Shown here piece after piece: positions 1 to 18,709 of a DNA stretch of 64,000 bases (positions within the stretch are counted from its first letter, which is position 1; each line of letters starts with the position of its first letter). The position numbers and the translations under genes are program-made. The notes under the pieces were generated by a model that ran no database searches, was not told the origin of the DNA, and worked only from the letters and a program-made list of their open reading frames with translations. This DNA is from Deinococcus carri (GTDB taxonomy: Bacteria > Deinococcota > Deinococci > Deinococcales > Deinococcaceae): assembly GCF_039545055.1 (NCBI RefSeq), contig NZ_BAABRP010000005.1, positions 1-64,000 of the forward strand, given 5' to 3'.

Positions 1-1
1 T

Positions 2-127
<126 letters not shown>

Positions 128-139
128 CCCTTTCCCTTC

Positions 140-174
140 AAGCGCCGCTTCCCTCACCGGGGGCGGCGCTTTTC
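140..174 (+). terminator. Rho-independent terminator of the upstream gene
   Basis: The arms AAGCGCCGC (140-148) and GCGGCGCTT (163-171) form a perfect 9-bp GC-rich stem with a 14-nt loop, and the T run of the right arm continues to 173. It lies 12 nt after the stop codon at 125-127. Confidence 0.7.
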
Positions 175-195
175 TGTCTGCGGTAGCCTGCCCCC

Positions 196-1575
196 ATGAC
201 CGAGCCGCCCACCCTCTCCCCCGCCGCGCAGCGTGCCCGGCAACTCGCCACCACCGGCCTGATTCTGGGCGTGTTTCTGGCCGCCCTCGAATCGAGCGTG
301 GTGGCGACCGCCATGCCCAGCGTGATCGCGGACCTGGGAGGCCAGCGGCTGTACGCGCTGCCCTTTGCCGTGTACCTGCTCACCAGCACTGTCAGCAGCC
401 CGCTGTGGGGCCGGGCCTCGGACGTGGTGGGACGGCGGCGGCTGTATCTGGTGGGCGTGGTGCTGTTTCTGGTGGGCAGTGCCCTGTGCGGCCTCGCGCA
501 GAGCATGGGCTGGCTGGTGGCGGCGCGTGCCCTCCAGGGCCTGGGCGCGGGGGCGGTCCTGCCCCTCACGATGACCATCGTGGGCGAAACCTACCGGCTC
601 AGCGAGCGCGGGCGGGTGCAAGCTTTTATCAGCGCCGTGTGGGGGCTGTCGGGGTTGCTGGGGCCGCTGCTGGGGGGCTGGCTGACCGACACGCTGTCGT
701 GGCGCTGGACCTTCTATGCCAGCCTGCCGTTTGGTCTGGCGGCGCTGGCGATCGCGCTGCGGCACCTGCCCGAGACAGGCACGCCCCGCCCGGCGCGGCT
801 CGATTGGGCGGGGGCGGCCCTCTTTACCGTGGGGAGCGGGCTGACAGTGTGGGGGCTGGAGGGTCGGGCGTGGGGACTGGTCGCGCTGGGCCTGCTGACG
901 CTGCTTGCCGCCGTCGGGGTCGAGCGGCGGCACCCCGAACCGCTGCTGCCCATGGGGGCGCTGCGGCAGCGGACCACCGCCATCGCCTTCGCGGGCAACC
1001 TGCTGGGGGGCGCGGCCTATTTCGGGGTCATCGCGTACCTGCCCCTCTACGCGCAGGGGGTCGGCGGGCGCGGTGCGACGGGCGCGGGGGCGATCCTCAC
1101 GCCGATGCTGGTGGGCTGGACGCTGGCGAGCATGCTGAGCGCCCCACTGCTGACCCGGGTGCCGCTGGCGCGGCTGGCACAACTGGGCTTCCTGGTGCTG
1201 ACAGCAACGTTCGCGCTGCTGACCTTCACGGTCCACGCGCCACTGTGGGTCACGTCCGCGCTGGGCTTCGTGGTGGGGATGGGCATGGGCTTTGCGATGC
1301 TGAGCCTGCTGCTCTCGGCCCAGGAACAGGCCGCCCGCCCGGAACTGGGGGCCGTGACCAGCGGCGTGCTGTTCGCCCGGCAGATGGGCGGGGCGCTGGG
1401 GGTCGCGCTGATGGCCCTGCTGATCGGCGCGGGGGCCATCGCCTCGGGCGGCCCGGCCCTGGCGGAGGGGTTGCGCCGCGCCTACCTGCTGGCCGTCGGG
1501 CTGGTCGCGGCGGGCTTCGTGCTGAGCCTGACCTTGCGGCTGGGACAGCCCGCAGCAGCGCAGGCGGGGGATTGA
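196..1575 (+). CDS. MFS transporter, DHA2-type drug exporter
   Basis: A 459-residue polytopic membrane protein, predicted to be a proton-driven efflux pump in the inner membrane. The N-terminal helix carries the [13 protein letters not shown] segment common in DHA2 exporters. The cytoplasmic loop motif A reads [14 protein letters not shown] (residues about 75-88) and is followed by [14 protein letters not shown]. The number of hydrophobic stretches fits 12-14 helices. The start is set by a TAGCCT -10 box at 184-189, six nt before ATG and with no Shine-Dalgarno, so the mRNA is probably leaderless. It is convergent with recQ. The substrate cannot be read from the sequence. Confidence 0.85.
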   Translation: MTEPPTLSPAAQRARQLATTGLILGVFLAALESSVVATAMPSVIADLGGQRLYALPFAVYLLTSTVSSPLWGRASDVVGRRRLYLVGVVLFLVGSALCGLAQSMGWLVAARALQGLGAGAVLPLTMTIVGETYRLSERGRVQAFISAVWGLSGLLGPLLGGWLTDTLSWRWTFYASLPFGLAALAIALRHLPETGTPRPARLDWAGAALFTVGSGLTVWGLEGRAWGLVALGLLTLLAAVGVERRHPEPLLPMGALRQRTTAIAFAGNLLGGAAYFGVIAYLPLYAQGVGGRGATGAGAILTPMLVGWTLASMLSAPLLTRVPLARLAQLGFLVLTATFALLTFTVHAPLWVTSALGFVVGMGMGFAMLSLLLSAQEQAARPELGAVTSGVLFARQMGGALGVALMALLIGAGAIASGGPALAEGLRRAYLLAVGLVAAGFVLSLTLRLGQPAAAQAGD

Positions 1576-1890
1576 GGGGGGCGCTCAGGAGTCGACTGTC
1601 TAACGGTCAGACCGTCGAACAGCCGGGCTGCCTGTTGCTCCCGGACTCTTTCGAAGGTCAGACCTCTTGACCGTTCGACCCAAGGAAGGTGCCCCTGCTG
1701 GAGCGGGCGCGGATGCCCTGCACGTCGAGGCCAGCGGGAACAGCCTTCAGCGGCTCCGGAACGCCGTGTGGCTTGCCAGAGCGTGCCCCAACACCCAGTT
1801 TTCCCGCCGCGGTGGTACGCCGCGTCCTCGGTGACGCCTGCCGCGTGACGCGTGATGAGGTCGAGGTTGCGGAGGGAGGTGCGGCCCAGT
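1576..1890. other. Convergent spacer with two look-alike hairpins
   Basis: The 315 bp between the 3' ends of the MFS gene and recQ hold no convincing gene. Two imperfect palindromes share a core GGTCAGAC: arms 1592-1601 with 1609-1618, and arms 1651-1660 with 1668-1678. Neither has a T tract. The remainder (1680-1890) has GC-rich coding-like composition but no recognisable protein in any frame, and may be decayed coding DNA. Confidence 0.5.
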
Positions 1891-4164
<2,274 letters not shown>

Positions 4165-4199
4165 CCCCGGCAGGATAGCGCGTTACGCTAAGGGCGTAA

Positions 4200-4238
4200 A
4201 AGCCGGACATCCCAGTTCGCGGGTGTCCGGCTTCCCAA
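4200..4238 (-). terminator. Terminator of the lipoprotein gene
   Basis: A perfect 10-bp stem pairs AAGCCGGACA (4200-4209) with TGTCCGGCTT (4224-4233). On the minus strand the right arm runs into CTTTTA, so it terminates the gene ending at 4251. Confidence 0.7.
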
Positions 4239-4250
4239 AAGGGAAAGGGG

Positions 4251-4943
4251 TCAGAAGCCGATCTGCGACTGAAGCTCCGCGGTGGTCCGCCATTCGGTCG
4301 TGCCCGTGCCCGCCGCCGAGTTGACGGCGGTGCCCTCGGCGCTGAGCTGCCCGAAAACACTCGCGCTGGCGGTGATGTTCAGGTCCACCACATTCCAGCC
4401 GCGCTGGGTGTTGACCGACACGGTGACGGGCAGGTTGCTGATGGCGGAGATGCCCAGCAGCGCCGCGCAGTTGACTGTGCCGCGCAGCTGGGTCGCGCCG
4501 TCGGCGTACAGCCACGCGCGGGCGTGCAGGCCCCGGCTCAGCGGGCCGGTTTTGCGGCCCTCGACCGCGCTCACCTGCCGCGTGCCGTTCATGTCCTGAA
4601 CATTGAGAACCGCCACCACGTAACCGCGCGTACTCGGCGTGCTGCTGGTGACCGTGCCGGTGCAGCGCAGCCCGCTCATCACGTCGGCGGCGGTCATGGT
4701 CTTGCCACTCAGGGCCGCCTCGCCAGGCAGGGTCAGGGCAAACGTGCCGTCCGCGTTCACGGGGGCGCTGACATCCGCCAGGTCGGGCACGCTGACCGTC
4801 CCGCTGCCGCTCCAGGTCGTCACCTTGCCGTTGATGACGGCGACGGTCGGTTGATCGGAAGCCTGGGGCGGCGTGTTGTTGCCGCAGGCGGTCAGGGCGA
4901 GGGCGGCACCGGCAAACAGCACGAAACGGGGCAGGTTGTTCAT
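4251..4943 (-). CDS. Putative secreted lipoprotein, unknown function
   Basis: A 230-residue protein with a lipoprotein signal: MNNLPRF, a hydrophobic core and the lipobox LTAC with the acceptor Cys at residue 20, followed by GNNTPPQ. The mature part is rich in Ser, Thr and Val with many short beta-prone segments, suggesting a small beta-sandwich. No enzyme motif is visible. TAGACT lies 9 nt before ATG on the minus strand and could give a very short leader. The gene has its own terminator and stands alone between recQ and an MDR gene transcribed in the same direction. Confidence 0.75.
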   Translation of the reverse strand: MNNLPRFVLFAGAALALTACGNNTPPQASDQPTVAVINGKVTTWSGSGTVSVPDLADVSAPVNADGTFALTLPGEAALSGKTMTAADVMSGLRCTGTVTSSTPSTRGYVVAVLNVQDMNGTRQVSAVEGRKTGPLSRGLHARAWLYADGATQLRGTVNCAALLGISAISNLPVTVSVNTQRGWNVVDLNITASASVFGQLSAEGTAVNSAAGTGTTEWRTTAELQSQIGF

Positions 4944-5003
4944 GACGCGCTCAGTCTACTGTCATCCCCAGTCCGGAGGCCGCGAAATCCCACACATCCC
5001 CGC

Positions 5004-6017
5004 TCAGCCCCCCACCTCGATCACGGTCCGGCCCCGCACACGCCCCGCCAGAATCTCCCCGGCCAGGGCGGGCACGTCACTCAGCGGCCGCACCTGGGTC
5101 ACGTCCGCGAGCCTGTCCGCGGGGAGGTCACGGGCCAGGCGTGCCCAGGCAGCGCGGCGGCGCTCGGCGGGGCAATTGACCGAATCGATGCCCAGCAGGT
5201 TCACCCCGCGCAGGATGAAGGGAAAGACGGTGGTGTCCAGGGCATTCCCGCCCGCCAGACCGCAGGCCGCGACCGCGCCGTGGGTGCGCGTGCTGGCGAG
5301 TGCCCCCGCCAGCGTGTCGGCCCCCACGCTGTCCACCACGCCCGCCCAGCGTTCCTTTTCCAGGGGGCGCTTCAGGGCGGGCAGTTCCTCACGGCCTATC
5401 ACACTGGAAGCCCCCAGGGAGCGGAGGTAGGCTTCCTCCTCCTGCCGCCCGGTGCTGGCCGTGACCGCAAAGCCCGCCGCCGCGAGCAGAGCGACCGCCG
5501 TGCTGCCCACACCCCCCGCCGCGCCCGTCACCAGCACCTCGCCGCTGCCGGGAGTGACGCCGTGTTCCTCCAGCGCCATCACGGCGAGCATGGCGGTGAA
5601 GCCCGCCGTGCCCACGCTCATGGCCCACCGCGCGTCCGTGCCCTCCGGCAGCGGCACCAGCCACTCGGGGCGGACCCGCGCGTATTCGGCATAGCCCCCG
5701 TCCTGGCGCTCACCGATGCCCCAGCCGGTCAGCAGGACGGGCGTGCCGGGCGCGTAGGTGCCGCTGCGGTCCTCAACCACTGTTCCGGCCAGGTCGATGC
5801 CGGGGGTCATCGGGTACGACTTCAGCACGCCGGGGCGGCCCGCGACGGCCAGCCCATCCTTGTAGTTCAGGCTGGAGTGCGTGACCCGCACCAGCGCGTC
5901 GCCGGCGGGCAGGTCGGCCAGGGTCAGGGTCTGGAACTCGGACCGCGCGCCCGACTCGTCCTTGACGGCGCGCAGGGCACGAAACTCTTCGGGCAGGCGG
6001 GGGCCAGGCTGGGTCAT
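5004..6017 (-). CDS. MDR-family oxidoreductase, acrylyl-CoA reductase (AcuI/YhdH)-like
   Basis: A 337-residue NADPH-dependent zinc-free medium-chain dehydrogenase/reductase. Diagnostic segments are SSLNYKDGLAV, PGIDLAGTVV, the nucleotide-binding GAAGGVGSTAVALLA and ASTGRQEEEAYLRSLGA, all typical of the AcuI/YhdH branch, which reduces acrylyl-CoA to propionyl-CoA. Substrate is inferred from family only; a general quinone reductase is the alternative. TACGCT stands 8 nt before ATG with no Shine-Dalgarno. The upstream spacer forms a long inverted repeat of heptamer arrays. Confidence 0.85.
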   Translation of the reverse strand: MTQPGPRLPEEFRALRAVKDESGARSEFQTLTLADLPAGDALVRVTHSSLNYKDGLAVAGRPGVLKSYPMTPGIDLAGTVVEDRSGTYAPGTPVLLTGWGIGERQDGGYAEYARVRPEWLVPLPEGTDARWAMSVGTAGFTAMLAVMALEEHGVTPGSGEVLVTGAAGGVGSTAVALLAAAGFAVTASTGRQEEEAYLRSLGASSVIGREELPALKRPLEKERWAGVVDSVGADTLAGALASTRTHGAVAACGLAGGNALDTTVFPFILRGVNLLGIDSVNCPAERRRAAWARLARDLPADRLADVTQVRPLSDVPALAGEILAGRVRGRTVIEVGG

Positions 6018-6045
6018 GGGAAATCAGCGTACCGCAGTGCGCAGC

Positions 6046-6135
6046 GGTGAGCGATGAGCTTTGAGCTATGAACCACCACTCGGAAGCTTCCGCTTCTGGC
6101 GTCAGCCATCTTTTTCATAGCTCACGGCTCATCGC
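6046..6135. repeat. Inverted pair of heptamer arrays forming a hairpin
   Basis: Units GGTGAGC, GATGAGC, TTTGAGC, TATGAAC (6046-6073) face a complementary array at 6114-6135. Arms 6051-6072 and 6114-6135 match at 20 of 22 positions around a 41-nt loop that holds a GGAAGCTTCC palindrome (6082-6091). Confidence 0.8.
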
Positions 6136-6138
6136 CTC

Positions 6139-6585
6139 TCAGCGCACGTCCTCGAACTCCGTCACCGCGTGGGCCAGGGCGTCCGTGGTGGTGGCCTGAT
6201 AGCCCGCCCACACCAGCCAGAGGGCGTGCAGGGCACGTTGCGCGGCGAGCAGCGCGGCTTCCACCCCCGGTGTCTGCTCGTCTCCGGCGGCGGCCAGCGT
6301 GACCGTGAGGTGCAGCTTGGCATTCAGGTAGCGCGCCTGCTCGCCGCGGGTGCCGTCGTACACGTAGACGACCTCCTCCCAGTCGGGGCGAAGGTGCTCC
6401 CAGACCAGGCGCGTGACCGCGGCGTGGCTTCCCAGGCAGAGGGTCTGGGCGGGCGTGCCGTCCGGGGTGGACAGGCCCCGTTCCTGGCAGAGCTGGGCCG
6501 CCAGACCGCTCACATCGCGGTCCACACTCTCGCGGAAGCGGGCCTGAATCACGGCGCGGGCCGAATCTCTGGAAGCTCTGGACAT
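6139..6585 (-). CDS. Conserved-looking protein of unknown function
   Basis: A 148-residue soluble protein, beginning MSRASRDSARAVIQARFRES, with alternating helical segments and no signal peptide, membrane helix or known motif that I recognise. The start was chosen because a consensus TATAAT (6600-6595 on the minus strand) sits 9 nt before the ATG, which would give a leaderless or nearly leaderless transcript. It is divergent from the acyl-CoA dehydrogenase gene, and the two promoters share a 75-bp spacer. Confidence 0.7.
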   Translation of the reverse strand: MSRASRDSARAVIQARFRESVDRDVSGLAAQLCQERGLSTPDGTPAQTLCLGSHAAVTRLVWEHLRPDWEEVVYVYDGTRGEQARYLNAKLHLTVTLAAAGDEQTPGVEAALLAAQRALHALWLVWAGYQATTTDALAHAVTEFEDVR

Positions 6586-6660
6586 AGTGAATAGATTATA
6601 TTCTGTTTTGAGCGAATCCGAAACTGCCGCAGGACTGGGCGGCGCGCTAGCCTGCCGGAC
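6586..6660. promoter_or_regulatory. Divergent leaderless promoters
   Basis: On the minus strand TATAAT occupies 6600-6595. On the plus strand TAGCCT occupies 6648-6653, seven nt before ATG 6661. No Shine-Dalgarno precedes either start. Confidence 0.6.
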
Positions 6661-7812
6661 ATGACGCCCGACCTCTCCCCCACCCTGCCTCCGGAGATGC
6701 AGGCCGTGACGGAACGCGCCGCCCAGTCCATCCGCGCCCACGCCGAGGCCTGCGAGGTCGCCGAGGACGTGACGCCGGAGGCGGCGGAGGCGCTGCGGGC
6801 GAGCGGCTACACCCGGCTGACGCTGCCGCGCGAGGCGGGCGGCCTGGGCGCGACGCTGGAGCAGTACGCGGCGGCGCAAACCACGCTGGGCGAGGCGAAC
6901 GCCGGGCTGGCGCTGGTGCTGGCGATGCACACCCATGTGGTCGGGGCGGCCTTTCAGGGGCGGACGGTGCCGGAGGCGCTGCTGGCGGTGCTGGCGCGGG
7001 CCAGCGTGGAGGGCCAGCTGGTGAACTCGCTGGCGAGCGAGCCGGAACTGGGCAGCCCCTCGCGCGGGGGCCTGCCGCGCACAGCCGCCGTGCCGGGCGG
7101 GAATGGCTGGCGGGTCACCGGCCGCAAGACCTGGGCGACGGGTGCCCGCGCGCTGAGCCTGGCCCTGGTCACGGCGGCCACCCCGGACGGCGAGGTCCTG
7201 CGCCTGCTGGTGCCCATGCAGGCCCCCGGCGTGCAGGTCGAGCCGACCTGGACGGACGCCCTCGCGCTCAGAAGCAGCGGCAGCCACGACGTGACCTTCC
7301 GGGACGTTCACGTGCCCGCAGACCACACCGCCCCGCCCGCTCCCGGACACCCCGCGAGCAGCGCGTGGTTCTGGACCGCCATCGCCGCAACGTACCTGGG
7401 GGTCGGCTTCGCGGCCCTGCATGCCCTGGTCGGCTACGCGCGGGAGCGGGTGCCCACCGCCCTGGGCCGGCCGATTGCCACTCTGCCCCGCGTGCAGGAG
7501 AACGTGGGGCGCATCGCCGCCGAGCTGCACGCCGCCCGCGCCCTGTTGCTGGAGGCGGCCCGCGCCTGGGACACGGCCCCCACCGCGGCCTCCGTGCCCC
7601 TCCTCGCGGCGGCCAAGGCCCACGCCACCAACGCCGCCGTGAGTGCCACCGACCTGGCGGGGCGGACGGCGGGGGGGGCGGCCCTCACGCCCGCGCTGCC
7701 GCTGGCCCGGCTGCTGCGCGATGCCCGCGCGGGCCTGACGCACCCGCCCGCCGACGAGGTGAGCTACGGGAGCCTGGGGGCGGCGCTGCTGGGCGTGGAG
7801 GCGGGCCGCTGA
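6661..7812 (+). CDS. Acyl-CoA dehydrogenase-like flavoprotein
   Basis: A 383-residue protein with acyl-CoA dehydrogenase architecture: helical N-terminal domain, central beta domain with GGNGWRVTGRKTWATGARAL (about 141-160) and a C-terminal four-helix bundle. The fold binds FAD or FMN. I do not see the usual catalytic Glu segment of true acyl-CoA dehydrogenases, and the C-terminal part resembles the SfnB/DszC monooxygenase-type branch, so oxidation or hydroxylation of a small substrate is as likely as beta-oxidation. TAGCCT at 6648-6653 and no Shine-Dalgarno set the start. The next gene follows after a short gap but has its own -10 box. Confidence 0.8.
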   Translation: MTPDLSPTLPPEMQAVTERAAQSIRAHAEACEVAEDVTPEAAEALRASGYTRLTLPREAGGLGATLEQYAAAQTTLGEANAGLALVLAMHTHVVGAAFQGRTVPEALLAVLARASVEGQLVNSLASEPELGSPSRGGLPRTAAVPGGNGWRVTGRKTWATGARALSLALVTAATPDGEVLRLLVPMQAPGVQVEPTWTDALALRSSGSHDVTFRDVHVPADHTAPPAPGHPASSAWFWTAIAATYLGVGFAALHALVGYARERVPTALGRPIATLPRVQENVGRIAAELHAARALLLEAARAWDTAPTAASVPLLAAAKAHATNAAVSATDLAGRTAGGAALTPALPLARLLRDARAGLTHPPADEVSYGSLGAALLGVEAGR

Positions 7813-7855
7813 GCGCGTGATTGTGCCTCATCCTGGGGCCAGCTACACTCGCTGG

Positions 7856-8995
<1,140 letters not shown>

Positions 8996-9051
8996 GCGGG
9001 GCGGCGCGCGGCTTTTGTAATGCCTGGCCCCGCCCACCGGCGCACTTGAGC

Positions 9052-9149
9052 TATACTGCTGGGGTAAATCCTCGAAGCGAGGTGGGTGCTCTGCCCCACC
9101 TTTTTTCGTGGAGGGGGTGGTTTGCAGGCCCGCGAAGGCGGCCCACAAT
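9052..9149 (+). promoter_or_regulatory. Promoter and attenuator leader of the rimP-nusA-infB operon
   Basis: TATACT (9052-9057) is the probable -10 box. The leader then holds two mutually exclusive hairpins: CCTCG-AAG-CGAGG (9070-9082) and an intrinsic terminator AGGTGGG (9080-9086) with CCCACCT (9095-9101) followed by six T (9101-9106). They share bases 9080-9082, so one prevents the other. The terminator lies between the promoter and ATG 9150 of rimP, a typical attenuation layout for an operon that encodes the termination factor NusA. Confidence 0.7.
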
Positions 9150-9635
<486 letters not shown>

Positions 9636-9695
9636 ACACGGGCCAGGCCAACAGGGCCAGCACAACAGGCCAGCAAAACAGGAAGGAAGAGTGGG

Positions 9696-10883
<1,188 letters not shown>

Positions 10884-10893
10884 CGCCGCGCCT

Positions 10894-11184
<291 letters not shown>

Positions 11185-11216
11185 TCTTTGCCGCCCCCAC
11201 CCCCCAAGGTGGAGCG

Positions 11217-13104
<1,888 letters not shown>

Positions 13105-13110
13105 GGAAGC

Positions 13111-13258
13111 GGGCAGCTTCCAGCAACCAGCAGCCAGCAAAAGAGAGGGGCGGTTCCCGTGTGGGGCCGCCCCTTTTTTGTTTTCCCTGCTCCACTGGGA
13201 GAGGGGAGCAGGGAAAACGACGAGCGGGCCGGGACCTTGCTGGCGGCTGGGCGCTAGC
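13111..13258. repeat. Heptamer arrays bracketing the infB terminator
   Basis: Period-7 units GGGCAGC, TTCCAGC, AACCAGC, AGCCAGC (13111-13138) face an inverted array TGCTGGC, GGCTGGG, CGCTAGC (about 13233-13258). The infB terminator and a second perfect 14-bp hairpin (13180-13193 with 13205-13218) lie between the two arrays. Confidence 0.75.
13147..13179 (+). terminator. Terminator of the rimP-infB operon
   Basis: GGGGCGG (13147-13153) pairs with CCGCCCC (13167-13173) and is followed by six T (13174-13179). Confidence 0.9.
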
Positions 13259-13266
13259 CGCGCGCC

Positions 13267-14520
13267 TCAGCGGTTGAAGGGCGTCTCGTTGACCCAGTGG
13301 AAGCCTCGGGTGGTCAGCCGCTGGGCGTCGGGGTCGGGGGCCAGTTCGAGGGTGAAGGGCGTGCCGCCTTCCTCGCCGCGCAGCAGGAGGTGGCCGGCGG
13401 GGGTGCGGGTAGAGCGGAAGGTGGTGGAACTGCCTCTCAGCGTCACGGTCAGCTCGGCGGCGGTGGGGTCGGCTTCATAAGTGCCCCGGAGGTCGTCGCC
13501 ACTCACGCGGCGGACGCGCACGCCGGAGTAGGTCTGGCCCGACTGGGAATAAACCCGGTCACTCAGGGCCACCTTCTGCCAGCGGGTGTCGTCTTCCAGG
13601 CGGGCGGCGGCGGGGCGCGAATCGTTCAGCACGGTGTAGATGCCCGCCAGGTCCGAGGCGGCAGGCCAGGCAGCATACTGCCGCTGCATCTGGCTGACCG
13701 CGAAGGGCGGGTAGGCCAGGGCCGCCAGGGCGAGCAGGGCCGCGCCGCCCGCCCCCAGCCAGCGCCACAGGGGGCGGGCATGCGGCACGGGAAAGCGCAC
13801 CGGGGCCGCCGGGCGGTTGAGCAGCAGCGCCCACAGCCGCGGCAGAAAGGGAATCAGCAGCAGCAGGCAGAACAGCAGCAGATGGGCCGAGAACAGCTTG
13901 ACCGGCACGTCGTAGCTGAGGTTCAGCAGGAACACGTAGGCCATCACGCCCGCGCCCAGCAGCGCGCCCGGCAGGCTGGTCCGGCGAAACAGCAGCAGCG
14001 CCCCCGCGACCGCCTCGGCCAGCCCGCCCGCCACCTCGTACAGCGGGAAGGCCCCGACGGAGCGCCACAGCAGGCCCATCGGACTCATCTCGCCCAGAGG
14101 GGTCAGCAGGTCGGTCAAGTCGGGGGCGGGCATCTGGCTCAGCAGCACCTTGCTCCAGCCGTAGAACAGCAGAAAGAAGCCCGCATAGAAGCGCAGCGCC
14201 GTATGGGCGGACCAGAAGAGGCGCTCGGTGAGGTGCCCCCGCCGCTCCAGCAGGCTCCAGACCAGCGTGACCAGCAGCGCCGTCAGCAGGAAGAGGGCCG
14301 CCAGCACGTAATTTTCCAGCGTGTCGCCGCTGCCGTTCTGGGGCAGGCGCGGCGGCAGGGGCTGATGCACCACGGTCTGGGCGAACCACGCCGAGGCCGC
14401 TTGCCAGGGCAGGAACAGCCCGTTGGTGACCGTCAGCAGACCGTAGACCAGCGCAAAACGGAAACCCACCCGTTGCCGCAGGGGCGGACGGGCGGGCGCG
14501 GGTGAGGCGGGGAGGGCCAT
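13267..14520 (-). CDS. DoxX-like polytopic membrane protein
   Basis: A 417-residue membrane protein. The first 270 residues hold about seven hydrophobic helices, including SAHTALRFYAGFFLLFYGWSKV and YEVAGGLAEAVAGALLLFRRTS, which resemble the DoxX/DoxD-like fold. The last 130 residues are hydrophilic with beta character (YTVLNDSRPAAARL, LRGTYEADPTAAELTVTL) and are probably extracytoplasmic. No catalytic motif is recognised. A longer start exists at 14556, but TAGAAC lies 7 nt before ATG 14520, so that start is used. Confidence 0.65.
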   Translation of the reverse strand: MALPASPAPARPPLRQRVGFRFALVYGLLTVTNGLFLPWQAASAWFAQTVVHQPLPPRLPQNGSGDTLENYVLAALFLLTALLVTLVWSLLERRGHLTERLFWSAHTALRFYAGFFLLFYGWSKVLLSQMPAPDLTDLLTPLGEMSPMGLLWRSVGAFPLYEVAGGLAEAVAGALLLFRRTSLPGALLGAGVMAYVFLLNLSYDVPVKLFSAHLLLFCLLLLIPFLPRLWALLLNRPAAPVRFPVPHARPLWRWLGAGGAALLALAALAYPPFAVSQMQRQYAAWPAASDLAGIYTVLNDSRPAAARLEDDTRWQKVALSDRVYSQSGQTYSGVRVRRVSGDDLRGTYEADPTAAELTVTLRGSSTTFRSTRTPAGHLLLRGEEGGTPFTLELAPDPDAQRLTTRGFHWVNETPFNR

Positions 14521-14586
14521 GCTTCCCGTTCTACCCCGCGAGAGGTGGCTGCTCATCCACAGTTGGGATGAAGGCCGCGGGAAGGG

Positions 14587-15102
<516 letters not shown>

Positions 15103-15255
15103 GGGTCACGCTCCTGTGGGGAATGTCCGGCCCGACGGGGGCCGGCAGGAGCAGAGTGGCGGGAGGCGGTTAAGCGGGGGCTAAAACGCCTGTCCCGTCG
15201 CCCTCCGGTCAGGAAGGGCCTGCTATGCTGGGCTGCCTTTCCTTCCGGCCCCCCT

Positions 15256-15618
15256 ATGTCTCAGCCCCAGCCCGCCCCTCCCCACCCCGACGCGACGCCG
15301 CTGTGGCGCGCGCACCTGCTGGCGTGGCCGGGCATGCTGACGCTGCTGTCGGTGCTGGCGGTGCTGCTGGGGCATCAGCCGCCGGTGACGGATCAGGGGG
15401 CGCGCCTGACCGCGGGCAATGTCGCCCCGGCGCTGCCGGAAGCGCGGCCCGCACCGCCGCCGTCCCCCGGCCCCGCGCTGCTCGCGGCCGCTCCCCCAGA
15501 AGCGGTCTGGCTGACGCCTCTGTCCGCCGAAGTGCCCGCCCCCGTTCCCCTGTGGACCGCGCCCACGTTGCCACGCACCCTCGCGCTGCTGGGGCGGCGG
15601 CAGACGGACGGCGGCTGA
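15256..15618 (+). CDS. Small Pro/Ala-rich protein with one membrane helix
   Basis: A 120-residue protein beginning MSQPQPAPPHPDATPLWRAH, followed by one probable transmembrane helix (LLAWPGMLTLLSVLAVLLG, about 21-39) and a Pro/Ala-rich extracytoplasmic part. No motif is recognised. TATGCT at 15224-15229 is a possible -10 box, 26 nt upstream of ATG, and no clear Shine-Dalgarno is visible. It lies directly before secDF in the same direction. Confidence 0.55.
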   Translation: MSQPQPAPPHPDATPLWRAHLLAWPGMLTLLSVLAVLLGHQPPVTDQGARLTAGNVAPALPEARPAPPPSPGPALLAAAPPEAVWLTPLSAEVPAPVPLWTAPTLPRTLALLGRRQTDGG

Positions 15619-15625
15619 GGGAAGC

Positions 15626-15653
15626 TTTCAGCCGTCAGCGTTCAGCTCTGAAT
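15626..15653. repeat. Heptamer array upstream of secDF
   Basis: Units TTTCAGC, CGTCAGC, GTTCAGC, TCTGAAT form a period-7 array just after the stop codon of the small gene ending at 15618. Confidence 0.7.
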
Positions 15654-15772
15654 GAGCCGCAATCAGACCTTTTGTCAAAAAGACCCCCCTTGCGAGGAAG
15701 GGCTGGGAAGAGGGTGGCGAGCGCCAGCCTGCCCGCACGACACACCCCCACCCCAACTCCCGGAGTTCACCT

Positions 15773-18053
<2,281 letters not shown>

Positions 18054-18058
<5 letters not shown>

Positions 18059-18130
18059 GGTGAGGGGTTAGGGTTTAGGAATGAGGACGAGAGGGGGCAG
18101 CTTCCGGGTGGGGGCTGCCTCCTCCCTTTG
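18054..18130. terminator. Heptamer array and bidirectional hairpin after secDF
   Basis: The array TGAGGGG, TTAGGGT, TTAGGAA, TGAGGAC (18061-18088) starts at the secDF stop codon. It is followed by a hairpin GGCAGC (18096-18101) with GCTGCC (18114-18119), extended by imperfect purine/pyrimidine pairing. It lies between secDF and the convergent lipoprotein gene and could serve both. Confidence 0.6.
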
Positions 18131-18133
18131 GGG

Positions 18134-18709
18134 TCAGGGCTGGCGGAGGTCGCCGTTTGCGTTGAGGGTGGCAAGGACGGAAGAAGGTTCAGGGAGGCCG
18201 GGGGGCGGTCCGCCTTCCCCGTCCGCTGTGGTGAAGGCGATGGCAGCCACGCCCCAGCGGGAGCGGTCGGGCGTCTCCAGCAATTCGCCTGGGCCTGCCT
18301 GACCAAACGGCCTGACGAGAAACAGGGGGGTCCAGCGGTTGAGGGCTACTTCGCCTCCCCCCAGCGTCCGCATGGAGTAACCGCCCTGCGGAACGGGCAG
18401 GCATGTGCCCAGCGTCCCCACCCACACCTGCACCTCCCCTGCCTCGCAGCCGTTCGCAGCGGTGCCGACCGTCACGCGCAGCCTGCCCCGGCGGCGGGCT
18501 TCCTCGGGCAGGGGCGAGACGGAATAGCCACCGTCAGACAGGCCGTAAGCCACGCCCTGCGCGCCTGTAGGTACGGGCACGCTGAAGGCGGCCACACGGC
18601 CCAGCTGTTTTTCCTCGGCGGTCAGCGGGACGGCCCGCAGCGCCGCCGGGTCACGGGGGGCACAGGCCGCGAGCAGCAGCACAAGCGCAACGCCGAGGAA
18701 CCATCTCAT
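18134..18709 (-). CDS. Putative lipoprotein, unknown function
   Basis: A 191-residue exported lipoprotein: MRWFLGVALVLLLAACAPRD with lipobox LAAC. The mature part has short beta-prone segments (LRVTVGTAANGCEAGEVQVWVG) and two further Cys that could form a disulphide. Family not recognised. The frame is open further upstream, but that region is the repeat element at 18706-18903, whose terminal CCCGTATGA supplies the ATG used here. Confidence 0.7.
   Translation of the reverse strand: MRWFLGVALVLLLAACAPRDPAALRAVPLTAEEKQLGRVAAFSVPVPTGAQGVAYGLSDGGYSVSPLPEEARRRGRLRVTVGTAANGCEAGEVQVWVGTLGTCLPVPQGGYSMRTLGGGEVALNRWTPLFLVRPFGQAGPGELLETPDRSRWGVAAIAFTTADGEGGPPPGLPEPSSVLATLNANGDLRQP

Noticed and set aside
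1680..1890. Possible gene on the minus strand after recQ
   Set aside because: No frame showed a recognisable protein or start; left as spacer with possible decayed coding DNA.
13180..13218. Perfect 14-bp hairpin after infB as a second intrinsic terminator
   Set aside because: No T tract follows on either strand, and a strong terminator already precedes it; kept as part of the heptamer feature only.
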